A DNA stretch of 64,000 bases from Paraescarpia echinospica (taxonomy: Eukaryota; Annelida; Polychaeta; Sabellida; Siboglinidae), in assembly GCA_020002185.1 (NCBI GenBank), contig CM034536.1:9343284-9407283 (forward strand), given 5' to 3'. A program made the position numbers and the translations under genes. The notes beneath the pieces were generated by a model that saw only the letters and a list, made by a program, of their open reading frames with translations, ran no database searches and was not told the DNA's origin. Positions 53,517 to 64,000 of the stretch are shown in pieces (within the stretch, counting starts at the first letter, position 1; every line of letters starts with the position of its first letter).

Positions 53517-54071
53517 TTAAATGACATCAGGCAACAGTTGAACACATGGCACAATAATGCACAGTCGATCGCTCTCCGATTCACAGTTGGGACACGTGAA
53601 AAAGGCCTGTCCCGCGGTCCAATCTTCGTGGGCCCATTTCTTGCACAGTTGACACTGCACCCACACCTCTCGTGATTTGCTATCTTTGAGTGGCTCTCCG
53701 CAGATAATGCAGGGCCATTCTTCCTCCTCGCTACTGGAGCTCACGCGCCTTTTCTTTGCCGTGTGTCTATTCACTCCTGTCGCCAGGGACTTCTTCTTGA
53801 GCTTGGGTATGCGTTCTTCCTTCGCCTTCTGCATAGCCAACTTGTTCTTATGCGGCGTCGATGTCAGAACAGTGGCACACTCGGCAATACGCGATCTTGC
53901 ACGTGGACGCGATATCTTTAGCAACGGAGATAGCTGCTTTATCAGCTCCTTAACGGTCGACACTCCTGCGGACGCGGTCGTTGGCGGGCCAGCAGTGGGC
54001 GGTGTCGGCCCAGCAGTGGACGGTGGCGGGCCAGCAGTGGACGATGGCGAGCCAGCAGTGGACAATTGCAC
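53517..54071 (-). pseudogene. Pogo-like transposase tail, duplicate copy
   Basis: Same 184 residues as 42048-42602. The left end motif lies at about 53140 and the subterminal motifs at 53350-53430 and 54650-54730. Confidence 0.6.
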
Positions 54072-55362
54072 TTTAGGGCGATTGAAACCGACAGCCCTTG
54101 CAGTGCCTCCTTCAACACATCGTCCCCACAGGCACCCCGGTCCGACTTGCGCTTGTACGTGCGGACCACTTCTACAGAAGAAAATATTAGTCAGTAGATG
54201 TTCAATCTGTCATAGGCCTATTGCAAATTTGCATTCAAACACATGCCGTATTTATTATTTATTTATTTATGCCTATTTATTTATATATATATTTATTTGT
54301 TTATTTATTTATTTATTTTATTTAAACGTATTTATACAGGGTAGGCTAGTACATTCAGATTAAAATACAGTTTTTCACTGTAGCCCTGTGCTTATACATA
54401 ATTTATGGAAAAAATACAGGAATAAAACAACAATATATAAATACCATGTTGCAAATACACAGACAATAAAATAGGACAATTAATATAACAATTACATCAT
54501 AATATAATGCAATAATTATTGGTAACATAGAATGATATAAAACATAATATACAAATACTGTAAATAAAATAATATTTAATTGTAGCTCTAAGGCTAGGCC
54601 TTGCACGTTAGCCTATGTTGCATGTGTAAAACAAACAATTAAGAAACGTGGGGTAAGACGCCCCTCAAGGGGCAAGAAGCCCCCCGGGTCGTCTTGCCCC
54701 ACGTCGTTGGGGGCGTCTTGCCCCCAATAGGTTTCATGCAGACAAGTGCCGATGGTCAAATTACATTTAATTATCGCCCGTTTTGCATGGTAATAATTGA
54801 AACTACTGACATAAACGATGCATAAAGTAACGACTATGTGATATCGCACATATAGAGGCTATATTTGGCGGAGATAAATCGTAGAAATTGGTGGTGCAGA
54901 AAAGTTGATAAACAAGTGGAATTACAGATTGATAAGTATTATTCTTGCCTTAATATCATTCATAAAGTTGCAATAAACACATATTGAGTAGCAGCTGTGC
55001 TTAAAGTTAGTTAGTTAAAGTAGTTTAGAACACCTTAGTATAGTGAGTGATAATAGGGTAACTCACTTAGCCTTCGGTAAGTTGTAAACAAGATTTAACA
55101 AACCTGATTATGTGGTAGAATATATAGGAGATAAAGTAACAACCATCAAACTACTTACCTAAGATAATATATGTGTAAGCCAGCATTTGCTAGATATTTT
55201 GATTAGGTAGCATTGTTGTTAAAACTAAGCAAGGGCGATAGTCGGGCGGCGTAACGTAACGTAATTGATTGTATTAAAATTAGGTCACTACCGGTAATGT
55301 TAGCGTTCGTGACAGGATAAATAGTCGGCTGTGTAACTGAAATTTGTAAACTAGGGGAAAAC

Positions 55363-56195
55363 GTGACAAGCGTGAAGGTGACAGGGAAGAAAGTGACCGT
55401 AGAGAAGGAGGGAGGGAAGATGGGACGGGAGAGGAAAGAAGAAAATGAGATGGGACGAAAGATGAAGGGACGAAAGGAAGTGAGAGCAAATGTGATAGAA
55501 GAGAAGTCGATAAAAGGGACGCTGACAGAAGGAAAGGTGACAAGAGAAAAAGCGACAGGAAAGAATGGATCGGAAGAGAATGGGACAGGAGAGAAGACGA
55601 CAGGGGGGAAAGACAACAACCAGACATATGCAAACCGAAGAAGGTGCTATTCTAAGGCAGTGATTGAGGGGGCAGTGAGGAAAGAGAGGGTGTTTATGGG
55701 CGACTCCATTATGAGAAAGACAGACAAGACACTGAGCGAGGGGAAAGAAGTCGTTGTTTGTCTACCGGGGGCTAGAATTGAACATGTCACTGACAGGGTA
55801 GAGAAGGTATTGGGACATGGCAAGGGGGGTCTATACTGGTACATGCAGGAACAAATAATGCAGACAGGGAGGGAACAACTGCGATAGTACAGAAGTATAG
55901 ACAGTTAGTGAGGAAGCTAAAGAAGACAAGAGTTGAACAGGTTATTCTGTCAGGAATTTTGCCAGTAATGGGAGGAAAGGGGGCAACGTATAGAAACTGC
56001 AAGAGGATGGCGATCAACGCACTAGTGAAGAAGAGGGGGTGGGATTCACAGATTTATGGGAATACTTTGTTGGGAGGGAAGATATGTACATGAGAGATGG
56101 CCTCCATCTTAGTGGAAAGGGGGCAGCAGTTTTCTCAGAGAACCTGCTGCGATCTGCTGACAGTGGGACAGGTTGCATCTATTTAAACTAGATTC
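55363..56195 (+). pseudogene. LINE ORF1 remnant with SGNH esterase domain, copy 2
   Basis: The zinc-finger start is deleted. The Lys/Glu-rich spacer, RVFMGDSIMRK (catalytic Ser), a frameshift at about 55830, GTNNADREG, a 13-bp deletion at about 56028 that shifts the frame again, and RDGLHLSGKG (catalytic Asp/His) are visible. The product was probably an esterase-bearing ORF1 protein, now inactive. Confidence 0.7.
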
Positions 56196-56339
56196 GCAGG
56201 GGGGACTCACAGAAAAGCCTGAAAATGAAGGCATAGATAAAGACAGCACAAATAAATCAGCAAATTACAGTCTGGAAAACTCTTCTGAAGCTGGATATAA
56301 ATGTGTGTGTTTAAATGCTTTGGTGTATAGTAAACAAAA

Positions 56340-57055
56340 GAAATGAACTAAACATTATGGTAGAAGATATTGAACCTCATATAATAGGTATAACCGAATC
56401 CTGGACCACCACCGATATATGAGATGCCGAATTGGGACTGACAGGGTATGTAATGTTTAGAAAAGATAGAATAGGAAGAAAGGGAGGTGGAGTTATTTTA
56501 TATATTAAAGAATCTATCCAGGCTTATGAAATAAAATTAGAAAGAGAAGCAGATTGCGAAGAAGCTGTTTGGTGTAACATAGTTACAGGAAACTCAACGT
56601 TAACAGTTGGGTTAGTTTATCAAAGTCCAAACATAAGCATAGAAGAGAATGAAAAAATACAAAACGCTATAAAGGAAGTAAGCAAACGGGACTGTATTAT
56701 TATGGGGGATTTTAACCACGGGCATATACAATGGAAATCTCTTCAGAGTATGGAGAGTGAGGACCACAAGTTTTTAGTGTTAGTTCAAGATACTTTCCTT
56801 TCTCAACATGTGCTAGAACCAACCAGGGGTGAGAATGTGTTAGACATAGTTTTGTCCTCACAGAATGAATTAGTTGACAATGTCAAGATACGTGAGCCAC
56901 TGGGGAGTAGCAATCACAACCAGATACATTTTACCATCAAAGTAAAATCAGAAAGGAATAGTAAAAAGCAGTATAGGAGAAATTTCCACAAAGGAAGGTA
57001 TAAGGACATGAGGAAATATTTAGTAAAGATAGACTGGAATAACACTACAAAATAA
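56340..57055 (+). pseudogene. LINE ORF2 endonuclease domain
   Basis: Motifs of the AP-endonuclease fold are present: IIGITESW (~56390), the GGGVILYIK segment, VGLVYQSPN, IIMGDFNH (metal-binding Asp/Asn) and the final SNHNQIHF (SDH-type motif read as SNH). A stop at about 56419 cuts the N-terminal part from the frame at 56432. It makes the first-strand nick for target-primed reverse transcription. Confidence 0.8.
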
Positions 57056-57197
57056 GACAGCAACAGAATGCTGGAATATATTAAAGAGTGAAATTAAGTG
57101 CATAGTCGACAAATGTGTACCCTTCAAAAAACAAGGGAAACGGTCCAAAAAGAAACATTTATCGAAAGAAACCATTAGAAAAATTAAGTATAAACAA

Positions 57198-59045
57198 ATG
57201 ATGTGGAAGTCATATAGATGTACTGGAAATGATGAAGATTACAACAGTTATAAAGAAGCACTTAACCAAGCTACAGCTGAAATTAGAAATTCAAAGAGAA
57301 GCTATGAACAACAATTAGCTAGTAATATAAAACATGACAGCAAGAGTTTTTATGCATATGCTCGAAGCAAACAGAAAGTTCAAGATAAGGTCGGTCCTCT
57401 AGAAGATAGTGCTGGAAATATAATATCAGAGGGATTCTTAATGGCAGAAGACCTGAATGAGTACTTTAGTTCAGTGTTTACCAGAGAAGATATTAGTTCA
57501 CTGCCAGTACCAGAGGCTAAGTTCAAGGGGCAGATTCAGACTATTTAGGACAATTAATTGTAACCCCGGAAATGGTAGCTAAGAAAATAAGGGCTATGAA
57601 GGATAATAAATCACCTGGAGTGGATGGGATTCCACCCAAACTACTATTGGAAATTGTAGAACAAATTAGCGTACCGCTTGCAACAGTTTTCAATTTGTCA
57701 TTAGAAGAGGGAGTGGTTCCTTTAGAATGGAAAGAGGCAAACATTATACCGTTATTTAAAAAAGTTTCGAGAAACAAGTCGGAGAACTATAGACCAGTGA
57801 GTTTAACATCAGTGATTTGCAAATTATTAGAAAGATTAATTAAAGATCACATGGTGGATTTTCTTGTTAAACAAAACTTGATAAACCCATCTCAACATGG
57901 TTTTTTAAAGCGAGGTCATGCTTAACAAATATGTTATGTTTTTTGGAAGACATCACTAAGTGGGTAGATGAGGGATCACCGGTAGATATCGTCTACTTAG
58001 ATTTTCAAAAAGCTTTCGACAAAGTACCACATCAAAGATTACTGCTGAAACTAAAGGCCCATGGCATAGGACATGGTATAATAAACTGGATAGAACAATG
58101 GCTGATTGACAGAAGACAACGTGTAGTAGTTGATGGGGAGGCTTCGAAATCGGTATTGAGTGGGGTACCACAGGGATCAGTATGAGGACCTATATTATTC
58201 TTAATATATATATCAACGATTTGGATGATGAAATAACAAGCAAGGTGTTGAAATTTGCGGATGATACAAAAGTGTTTAGAAGGATTAAAAGTGATGGAGA
58301 TAGACAGCATTTACAAGATGATCTTGACAGGTTGATCAAATGGTCTGAAAAGTGGCAAATGCTGTTCAATTTTGGGAACTGTAAATGCCTCCACACAGGA
58401 CATGGGAACGAAGAGGTAGAATATACAATGGGGGGTACTGTACTAAGTACTACTGGAAAAGAAAAGGACTTAGGGTTAACCATTAGTGCTGATATGAAGG
58501 TTTCAGAGCAGTGCGGAATTGCAGCTTCAAAGGGAAATCAAATCCTTGGATTAATTAGGCGAAACATAACGTATAAGGAAAAAGAGCTAATAATACCGCT
58601 GTACAAAACAATAGATAGGCCTCATTTAGAATATTGTATTCAAGCGTGGAGGCCATATCGCAGGAAGGACATAGATATGCTAGAAAGAGTGCAGAGGAGA
58701 GCAACTAAAATGATACAAAAACTGAGGGATCTTAGTTACGAAATACGCCTTAAAAAATGCGGTTTAACAACACTAGAGACCAGGAGATTGAGAGGAGATC
58801 AGATAGATGTGTTTAAAATATTGATAGAAATATATATTTTTTCAATTAAGAAAGATAGAAGGACTAGAGGACATGAAGTTACATTAGCAAAGGAGCAGAG
58901 TAGATTAGATATAAGAAAGTTTTCATTTTCACAAAGGACTGTAAATGAATGGAACAGATTATCTGCTGATTGTGTGGGTGCTAGTAGCGTGAATATGTTT
59001 AAAAATAAAATCGACACATACCTCAGACGGGCGGGATACACATAG
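57198..59045 (+). pseudogene. LINE ORF2 reverse transcriptase
   Basis: 57198-57548 is the linker. 57572-57925 contains KSPGVDGIPPKLL, SENYRPVSLTSV and LINPSQHGF. 57931-58185 has YLDFQKAFDKVPH and GVPQGSV followed by an in-frame TGA. 58182-59045 has YINDLDDEI, the catalytic KFADDTKVF, LGLTISADMKVSEQC, LEYCIQAWRPY and the C-terminal LERVQRRATKMI, FSQRTVNEWNRL segment typical of CR1/L2. Frames break at about 57060, 57550, 57925 and 58190. Confidence 0.88.
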
Positions 59046-59050
59046 ATAAA

Positions 59051-59345
59051 AGGGTCGGACTCTCGATAAGCCAAAGGGCTTCCTTGTCCACCTGCCACCT
59101 AGAGTTAATTCTCTGGGTGGCAATCTTGTTAAATCTTGTAATCTCTGTCTCATAATCAGTATGTAAAATTTTAACATTAAATAAGCCTAAAAACTTAGCG
59201 TTCTTGCGCGTTCGGACGCAATGAATGCTAGGTTGCAGCATTGTTTTCATCCACCAGAGACAGGCAGCAAACGATCGAAATATTGAAATACCCACGGGGC
59301 GTCTTACCTCGAGGGGGCTTATTACCCCACCCTACCTTACTAGTG
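59051..59345. other. Possible right end of the pogo-like transposon
   Basis: After the LINE end, sequence runs to GGGGCGTCTTACC...CCCCACCCTACCTTACTAGTGG, the inverted counterpart of the left-end motif at 41672/53140. It suggests the LINE inserted into a DNA transposon spanning about 53140-59345. Confidence 0.45.
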
Positions 59346-60065
59346 GAACAAAATGCACATAATCGCGGAAATACTATATATGTCATCTATGTGAATATGA
59401 AAGAACAATAACTATATTAAACCAAATGCTATTGTGGAATAATATATATAGGACTGATTAATTTGCAATTCCAGTCACGATTTTTAAGATGATTCTTAAG
59501 ACGATTTTAAATAAAAACACCTACAACTGTGGCGTTTTCCCCCCGCGTTCAATATTAAAAATGCACATATACAAGCACATGCACACGCACTCACTGACAC
59601 ACTCTCTCTCACAAACGCACGGATGATGACGAACATGAAGAATAATACGTTGTTGTTATTATTAGTGTTATTGTTGTTAATGTTATCATTATTGTTTTCA
59701 TTGTTATTTTCATTATTACTATCATCATATTAATCATTTTCTTCTTCAACATCACCTACATACTCAACATGTTGGTCTTCATCATCGCCATCTGCGTTAT
59801 CATAATCATCACCGGCGTTTACATTTTCGTCGTCATTCTAAACACAATAATAACCTTCACCATCACCATATTCGTCTTCATCATAATGTGCATCATCATC
59901 ATCATCTCCTTCCTCATCATTTTGTGTACGTATTTGTAATAATCTTAACCACCGTCTCCAAATTCTCCATAATCATCATTCATATTCATCAACATTATTT
60001 AACATCACCTACATAAAAATCTGGACATTCATCGTCATCATCTTCGTGTTTGTCATCTTAATCTT
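59346..60065. repeat. Low-complexity spacer rich in TCATCA/TTATTG
   Basis: 59640-60060 is built of degenerate TCATC-, TTCATCATC- and TTATTG-type runs that resemble, inverted, the GAT-rich stretch at 41396/52865 (shared block CATGTTGGTCTTCATCATCGC). No gene is seen. Confidence 0.7.
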
Positions 60066-61697
60066 CTACATATTCGTATGCACCACCGTCATAGTCGTAT
60101 GCACCACCGTCATATTCGTATGCACCACCGTCATAGTCGTATGCACCACCGTCATAGTCGTATGCACCACCACCGTCATCTTCGTATGCACCACCGTCAT
60201 CTTCGTATGCACTACCGTCATATTCGTATGCACCACCGTCATAGTCGTATGCACCACCGTCATCTTCGTATGCACCACCGTCATATTCGTATGCACCACC
60301 GTCATATTCGTATGCACCACCGTCATAGTCGTATGCACCACCGTCATATTCGTATGCACCACCGTCATCTTCGTATGCACCACCGTCATCTTCGTATGCA
60401 CCACCGTCATATTCCTATGCACCACCGTCATCTTCGTATGCACCACCGTCATATTCGTATGCACCACCGTCATATTCGTATGCACCACCGTCATATTCGT
60501 ATGTACCACCGTCATCTTCGTATGCGCCGTGTCGCCGGTATGCACCACCGTCATAATTCATTATGCACCACCGTCATAGTCATTATGCACCACCGTCAGC
60601 AATTAAGTATGCACCAGTCATGATACATTGGCATGCACCACCGTGTCTTCGTTATGCACCACCGTCATATTGGTATGCACCACCCGTCATAGTCATTATG
60701 CACCACCGTCGCGTAGTGTTAGCATGGAACCACCCGTCGTCTTCATATGCGCACGCGTCATGAATTAGGTATGCCGCGATCGTGAAGTGGTAATGCGCCA
60801 TCGTCGTCATTATGCACCACCGTCATGATGCGTTATGCCACCGATCATAGTCGGTATGCCGCGGTCGCGGTCGGTATGAACCACCGTCATCTTCATTGTA
60901 CCACCGTCATAGTCGGTATGCGCCACCGTTAAGTCGTATGCGCCACCGTCATCTTAGGTATGCCACCGTCATATTCATTATGCACCACCGTCATCTTCGT
61001 ATGCACCACCGTCATCTTCGTATGCACCACCGTCATCTTCGTATGCACCACCGTCATAGTCGTATGCACCACCGTCATAGTCGTATGCACCACCGTCATA
61101 GTCGTATGCACCACCGTCATATTCGTATGCACCACCGTCATCTTCGTATGCACCACCGTCATATTCGTATGCACCACCGTCATAGTCGTATGCACCACCG
61201 TCATAGTCGTATGAACCACCGTCATCTTCATATGCACCACCGTCATAGTCGTATGCACCACCGTCATAGTCGTATGCACCATCGTCATCTTCGTATGCAC
61301 CACCGTCATATTCGTATGCACCACCGTCATAGTCGTATGCACCACCGTCATAGTCGTATGAACCACCGTCATCTTCGTATGCACCACCGTCATATTCGTA
61401 TGCACCACCGTCATCTTCGTATGCACCACCGTCATATTCGTATGCACCACCGTCATAGTCGTATGCACCACCGACATAGTCGTGTGCACCACCGTCATCT
61501 TCGTATGCACCACCGTCATATTCGTATGCACCACCGTCATATTCGTATGCACCACCGTCATAGTCGTATGCACCACCGTCATAGTCGTATGCACCACCGT
61601 CATAGTCGTATGCACCACCGTCATAGTCGTATGCACCACCGTCATAGTCGTATGCACCACCGTCATATTCGTATGCACCACCGTCATATTCGTCATC
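60066..61697. repeat. 21-bp minisatellite (TATGCACCACCGTCATNNTCG)
   Basis: Two regular blocks, 60066-60540 (about 22 units) and 60961-61697 (about 35 units), are separated by a degenerate block (60541-60960). Units differ mainly in a three-base slot reading AGT, ATT or CTT. As 21 is divisible by three, long open frames on both strands are incidental. Confidence 0.97.
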
Positions 61698-62686
61698 ATC
61701 ATATCTCTTTGGTCAACGTCTTTATCTTCATCTTAATCAACATCTTCATTTTCACTATAGCAATCCTCTTCACCCTAAACATCGTAATCCTCACCATAAC
61801 CATCATCGTCGTCTTCATCATCATCTATATGTTAGTCTTCATCATCTTCGTTTCCTCAGTTATCATAGTATTCTTCGTCATCATCCAGTTGAGGATCACG
61901 AAAGATGCGCTGCCATTCGATATTAGGACGAGTTGAAATCTGTCAACCTGACATAAACAGAAACGACTGTGTCACTTAGTGATCCATGCGTATTGTGTGT
62001 GCGTGCGTGCGAGCGTTTGCGCGCGTTTGTAGGATATACGTGTTGTAGTCAATATGTTCAAGTCTTCTTTACATTAGTTGATGGTCAGTCGTTGTTATTA
62101 CAAAATGGGCCTGCATGTTCTTACAAAATGTGATAACCTGAAATTATTACAAAATGGGCCTGTTTTTATTACAAAATTTGTCGTTTTTACAAAATGGATC
62201 GTAACACGCATGTCACATGATAGGGCAGTGTATTTATAGCACTGTATTCATCAGATGTCCCGGGTCCGGTGATTGAACGCAAATGTCCCGAATTTTCGCG
62301 GAAATTACATTTATATTATACTACCATTTCACTTCTCATTGACGCAGAGCACAACAACTAATTATGTTTAATGCATCATTAACATGAACTAGCTAAGAAG
62401 CTATTGGATATTCCAGATAATTCCAGGAAATATGTACCGAATTAAATATTCCACGTCACATATTCGAGCCGCAAAGTGTGTAATCTCATGCGGAAAGACT
62501 ACCACAATTTTACACGTTGTTGCATATACCATTATTCATGTTTTCTTATGAGTTTATATACTTATAATCGGGTCTGTGTATGCGGGTAGGTTAACGTTTT
62601 TATCTTAGACAGCTTGAACCTCGAGCGCCAAACTTTCAGTGAATAATCTACGACCCCTGGAATATAACGTAAGACCTATATCTTTT
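61698..62686. other. Gene-free spacer with TTACAAAATGGGCCTG repeats
   Basis: 61700-61880 is TCATC-type low complexity. 61998-62030 is GTGCGTGC-rich. 62097-62200 holds five copies of TTACAAAAT, several followed by GGGCCTG. No gene is seen. Confidence 0.65.
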
Positions 62687-62744
62687 TCAAAATATCCACA
62701 TATACTGGGTGTAATGTAACGTGTATGGGTAAACGTAGGCTTTA

Positions 62745-63982
62745 TTAAACACGAGGATGTCATCCATGAGGACTTCAACTCCATCCAGTCCCTCTAGGAT
62801 TGATGACATTTTCCGCTGGAAAATCTCAGACGCTGACGAGATTCCAAACGGAAGTCGGCGGAATGCGTACCGCCCGAATGGCGTTATGAACGTGGTCAAT
62901 AGCTGACTGGCCTCGTCGAGCGGAATTTGCCAAAACCCGCTGGCTGCGTCTAGCGATGAGAAGACCTTCGAGTCTGCGAGTCGCGGTGATATGTCATCTA
63001 GCGAGGAAAGCATCAGGTGTTCACGACGAACTGCGACGTTCAATTGCTTCAGGTCCACGCAGATGCGCACCGCTCCAGTCTTTTTGACGACGGGAACCAT
63101 CGCGGAGCACCAGTCTGTAGGTTCCGTGACCACTTTGGTAACGCCTGACGCTACCATGCGGTCAAGTTCTGCCTTCACCGCTTTCATCAACGGGAAAGGG
63201 ACACGCCTCGCTGTTGGCAGACAATGTGGCTCGACCCCAGGTTTCAGCTGTATTGTCACAGGTTCGGTCTTCAGAAGCCCAATCGATTCGGAGTTTGATG
63301 AGCCGACTTCATCGAGCCGACTGACTAGACCCATGTCGACAGCCACGTCGCGAGCCAACAGGTTTGAGGCGCTGTCACCTTCAACCACGATTACATCGAA
63401 CCGGTAGACGGCGTGTTTGTGCCTAGCGGTGGCGCTAAATTGTCCGCAGGCCTTTAACTGCCCTCCCACACTACTGAGGCTGGTGGTGGTTGGTTCCAGT
63501 GTTGGTTTCTCTTTCATTGCCAGCCACGTTTTTTTCGATATCACTGAGACGTCGGCACCTGTGTCGATTTTGAACCGCATTCTGGTTCGCTTGACTGTCA
63601 GGTTGACGAACCAGGCCTCGTTGCGTGTCGTACAGTCGACGACGCCGAGAAACGATTCTGCAGTGTCGCTTTTCACTTTGTGCGATGAACGTGGTTCAAA
63701 GGTCGTACTTCGCTTCGAACGACAGACAGAGGCAAAGTGACCCCTGACATTGCAGATCTTGCATTTTTGCCCCAAAGCCGGACATTTTCCCTCGCGACCG
63801 TGTCGCGCGTAACCACAGCGGTCGCACGTTTGACGCATGTTTTTTGTGCGCGACGAGTATGGACGTTGTTTAGTGTGCCGAGCACTCATCTTTGCTTCGG
63901 CTACATGTTCATTCACTTGAATGGTGTGTACTTGTTCACGCATTTGCGATTTTACTTGCTCATTTTGGCGAGCAATAGTCAC
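62745..63982 (-). pseudogene. Ty3/gypsy fragment E5: gag end, protease and reverse transcriptase, open at the window edge
   Basis: One long frame: zinc knuckles CDRCGYARHGREGKC and CKICNVRGHFASVC, the protease active site FKIDTGADVSVIS, and RT blocks KAVKAELDRMVASGV, VRICVDLKQLNVAV, FSSLDAASGFWQI, RRLPFGISSASEIFQ and the catalytic VLMDDILVF. It ends abruptly right after the catalytic motif (about 62745), and the following codons look unrelated, so RNase H and integrase are deleted or moved. The frame is otherwise intact and continues beyond the window at its gag side. Confidence 0.88.
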
Positions 63983-64000
63983 AGCCTTGTCGAGACTGAG

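Larger units (their letters stand above)
46068..56086 (+). repeat. Long direct repeat, copy 2 (right of the gap)
   Basis: It starts exactly at the end of the gap and matches 34601-45067 at an offset of 11,467-11,469 bp up to about 55349. There it has a net 437-bp deletion, and a 13-bp deletion at about 56028. It carries copies of every feature of copy 1: E2 gag start 46068-46285, E2 LTR 46354-46522, LINE RT 47515-48276, PHD tail 49139-49447, E4 50064-51797, and pogo tail 53517-54071. Past 56086 it continues into sequence that copy 1 lacks. Confidence 0.95.
54850..59050 (+). mobile_element. CR1/L2-like LINE, nearly full length but decayed
   Basis: It carries a 5' region, ORF1 remnants (55363-56200: Lys-rich spacer, SGNH esterase), an AP-type endonuclease (56340-57055), a linker and a reverse transcriptase (57198-59045). 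ORF1 here lacks the start region found in copy 1 (net 437-bp deletion). The element limits are approximate and no TSD was identified. Confidence 0.75.

Noticed and set aside
60046..61936. Long open frames on both strands with MHHRHSR or TVVHTKM repeats
   Set aside because: They arise from a 21-bp minisatellite whose period is a multiple of three; three frames on two strands stay open.

Overview
The window is repeat-dense metazoan nuclear DNA and contains no recognisable host gene. Spliced genes, TATA boxes, AATAAA signals, Ty3/gypsy, CR1/L2-type LINE, pogo-like and Maverick/Polinton elements point to an animal, most likely an invertebrate; the species cannot be read from the sequence. Almost every coding stretch belongs to a mobile element, and several elements are nested with target-site duplications (TSDs) that can be seen directly.

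Region by region. 1-2.2 kb: a 123-bp-arm hairpin and a decayed integrase/OTU-protease/F-box-like element. 2.3-3.2 kb: simple and tandem repeats. 3813-25782: a Ty3/gypsy element on the minus strand (E1; 164-bp LTRs, TSD TAACT). Its reverse transcriptase is split by a complete 16,952-bp Maverick/Polinton at 6781-23732 (275-bp terminal inverted repeats, 6-bp TSD CAGACG). 26108-35055: a second Ty3/gypsy element (E2; TSD ACAAG) whose gag is split by a third (E3, 29924-34264; TSD CGAGC). 35-45 kb: fragments of LINEs, pogo-like transposons and a further gypsy element (E4), ending in a LINE ORF1 with an SGNH-esterase domain. 45068-46067: exactly 1000 N. 46068-56086: a near-identical repeat of 34601-45067, most simply an unmerged overlap of two alleles across the gap. 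56-59 kb: the rest of the LINE (endonuclease and reverse transcriptase). 59.3 kb: a possible right end of a DNA transposon. 60.07-61.7 kb: a 21-bp minisatellite. 62.7 kb to the end: part of another gypsy element (E5).

The Polinton is the most informative object. Its left part is expressed outward from a bidirectional promoter at about 9.4-9.7 kb. Leftward is a small spliced proline-rich gene. Rightward are an RPA70-like ssDNA-binding protein, an unknown protein and a protein-primed DNA polymerase B carrying N-terminal zinc fingers and an OTU-like segment. The right part is one minus-strand block: packaging ATPase, two conserved small proteins, integrase with a chromodomain, a membrane protein, penton, X-like basic protein, major capsid protein and adenain-type protease. 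Together these cover replication, integration, capsid assembly, packaging and maturation of a virus-like particle. Many neighbouring genes have their stop and next start codons touching or overlapping, which suggests polycistronic late mRNAs. This copy is dead: PolB and the major capsid gene are frameshifted, penton has two in-frame stops, and integrase and the RPA-like gene have one each.
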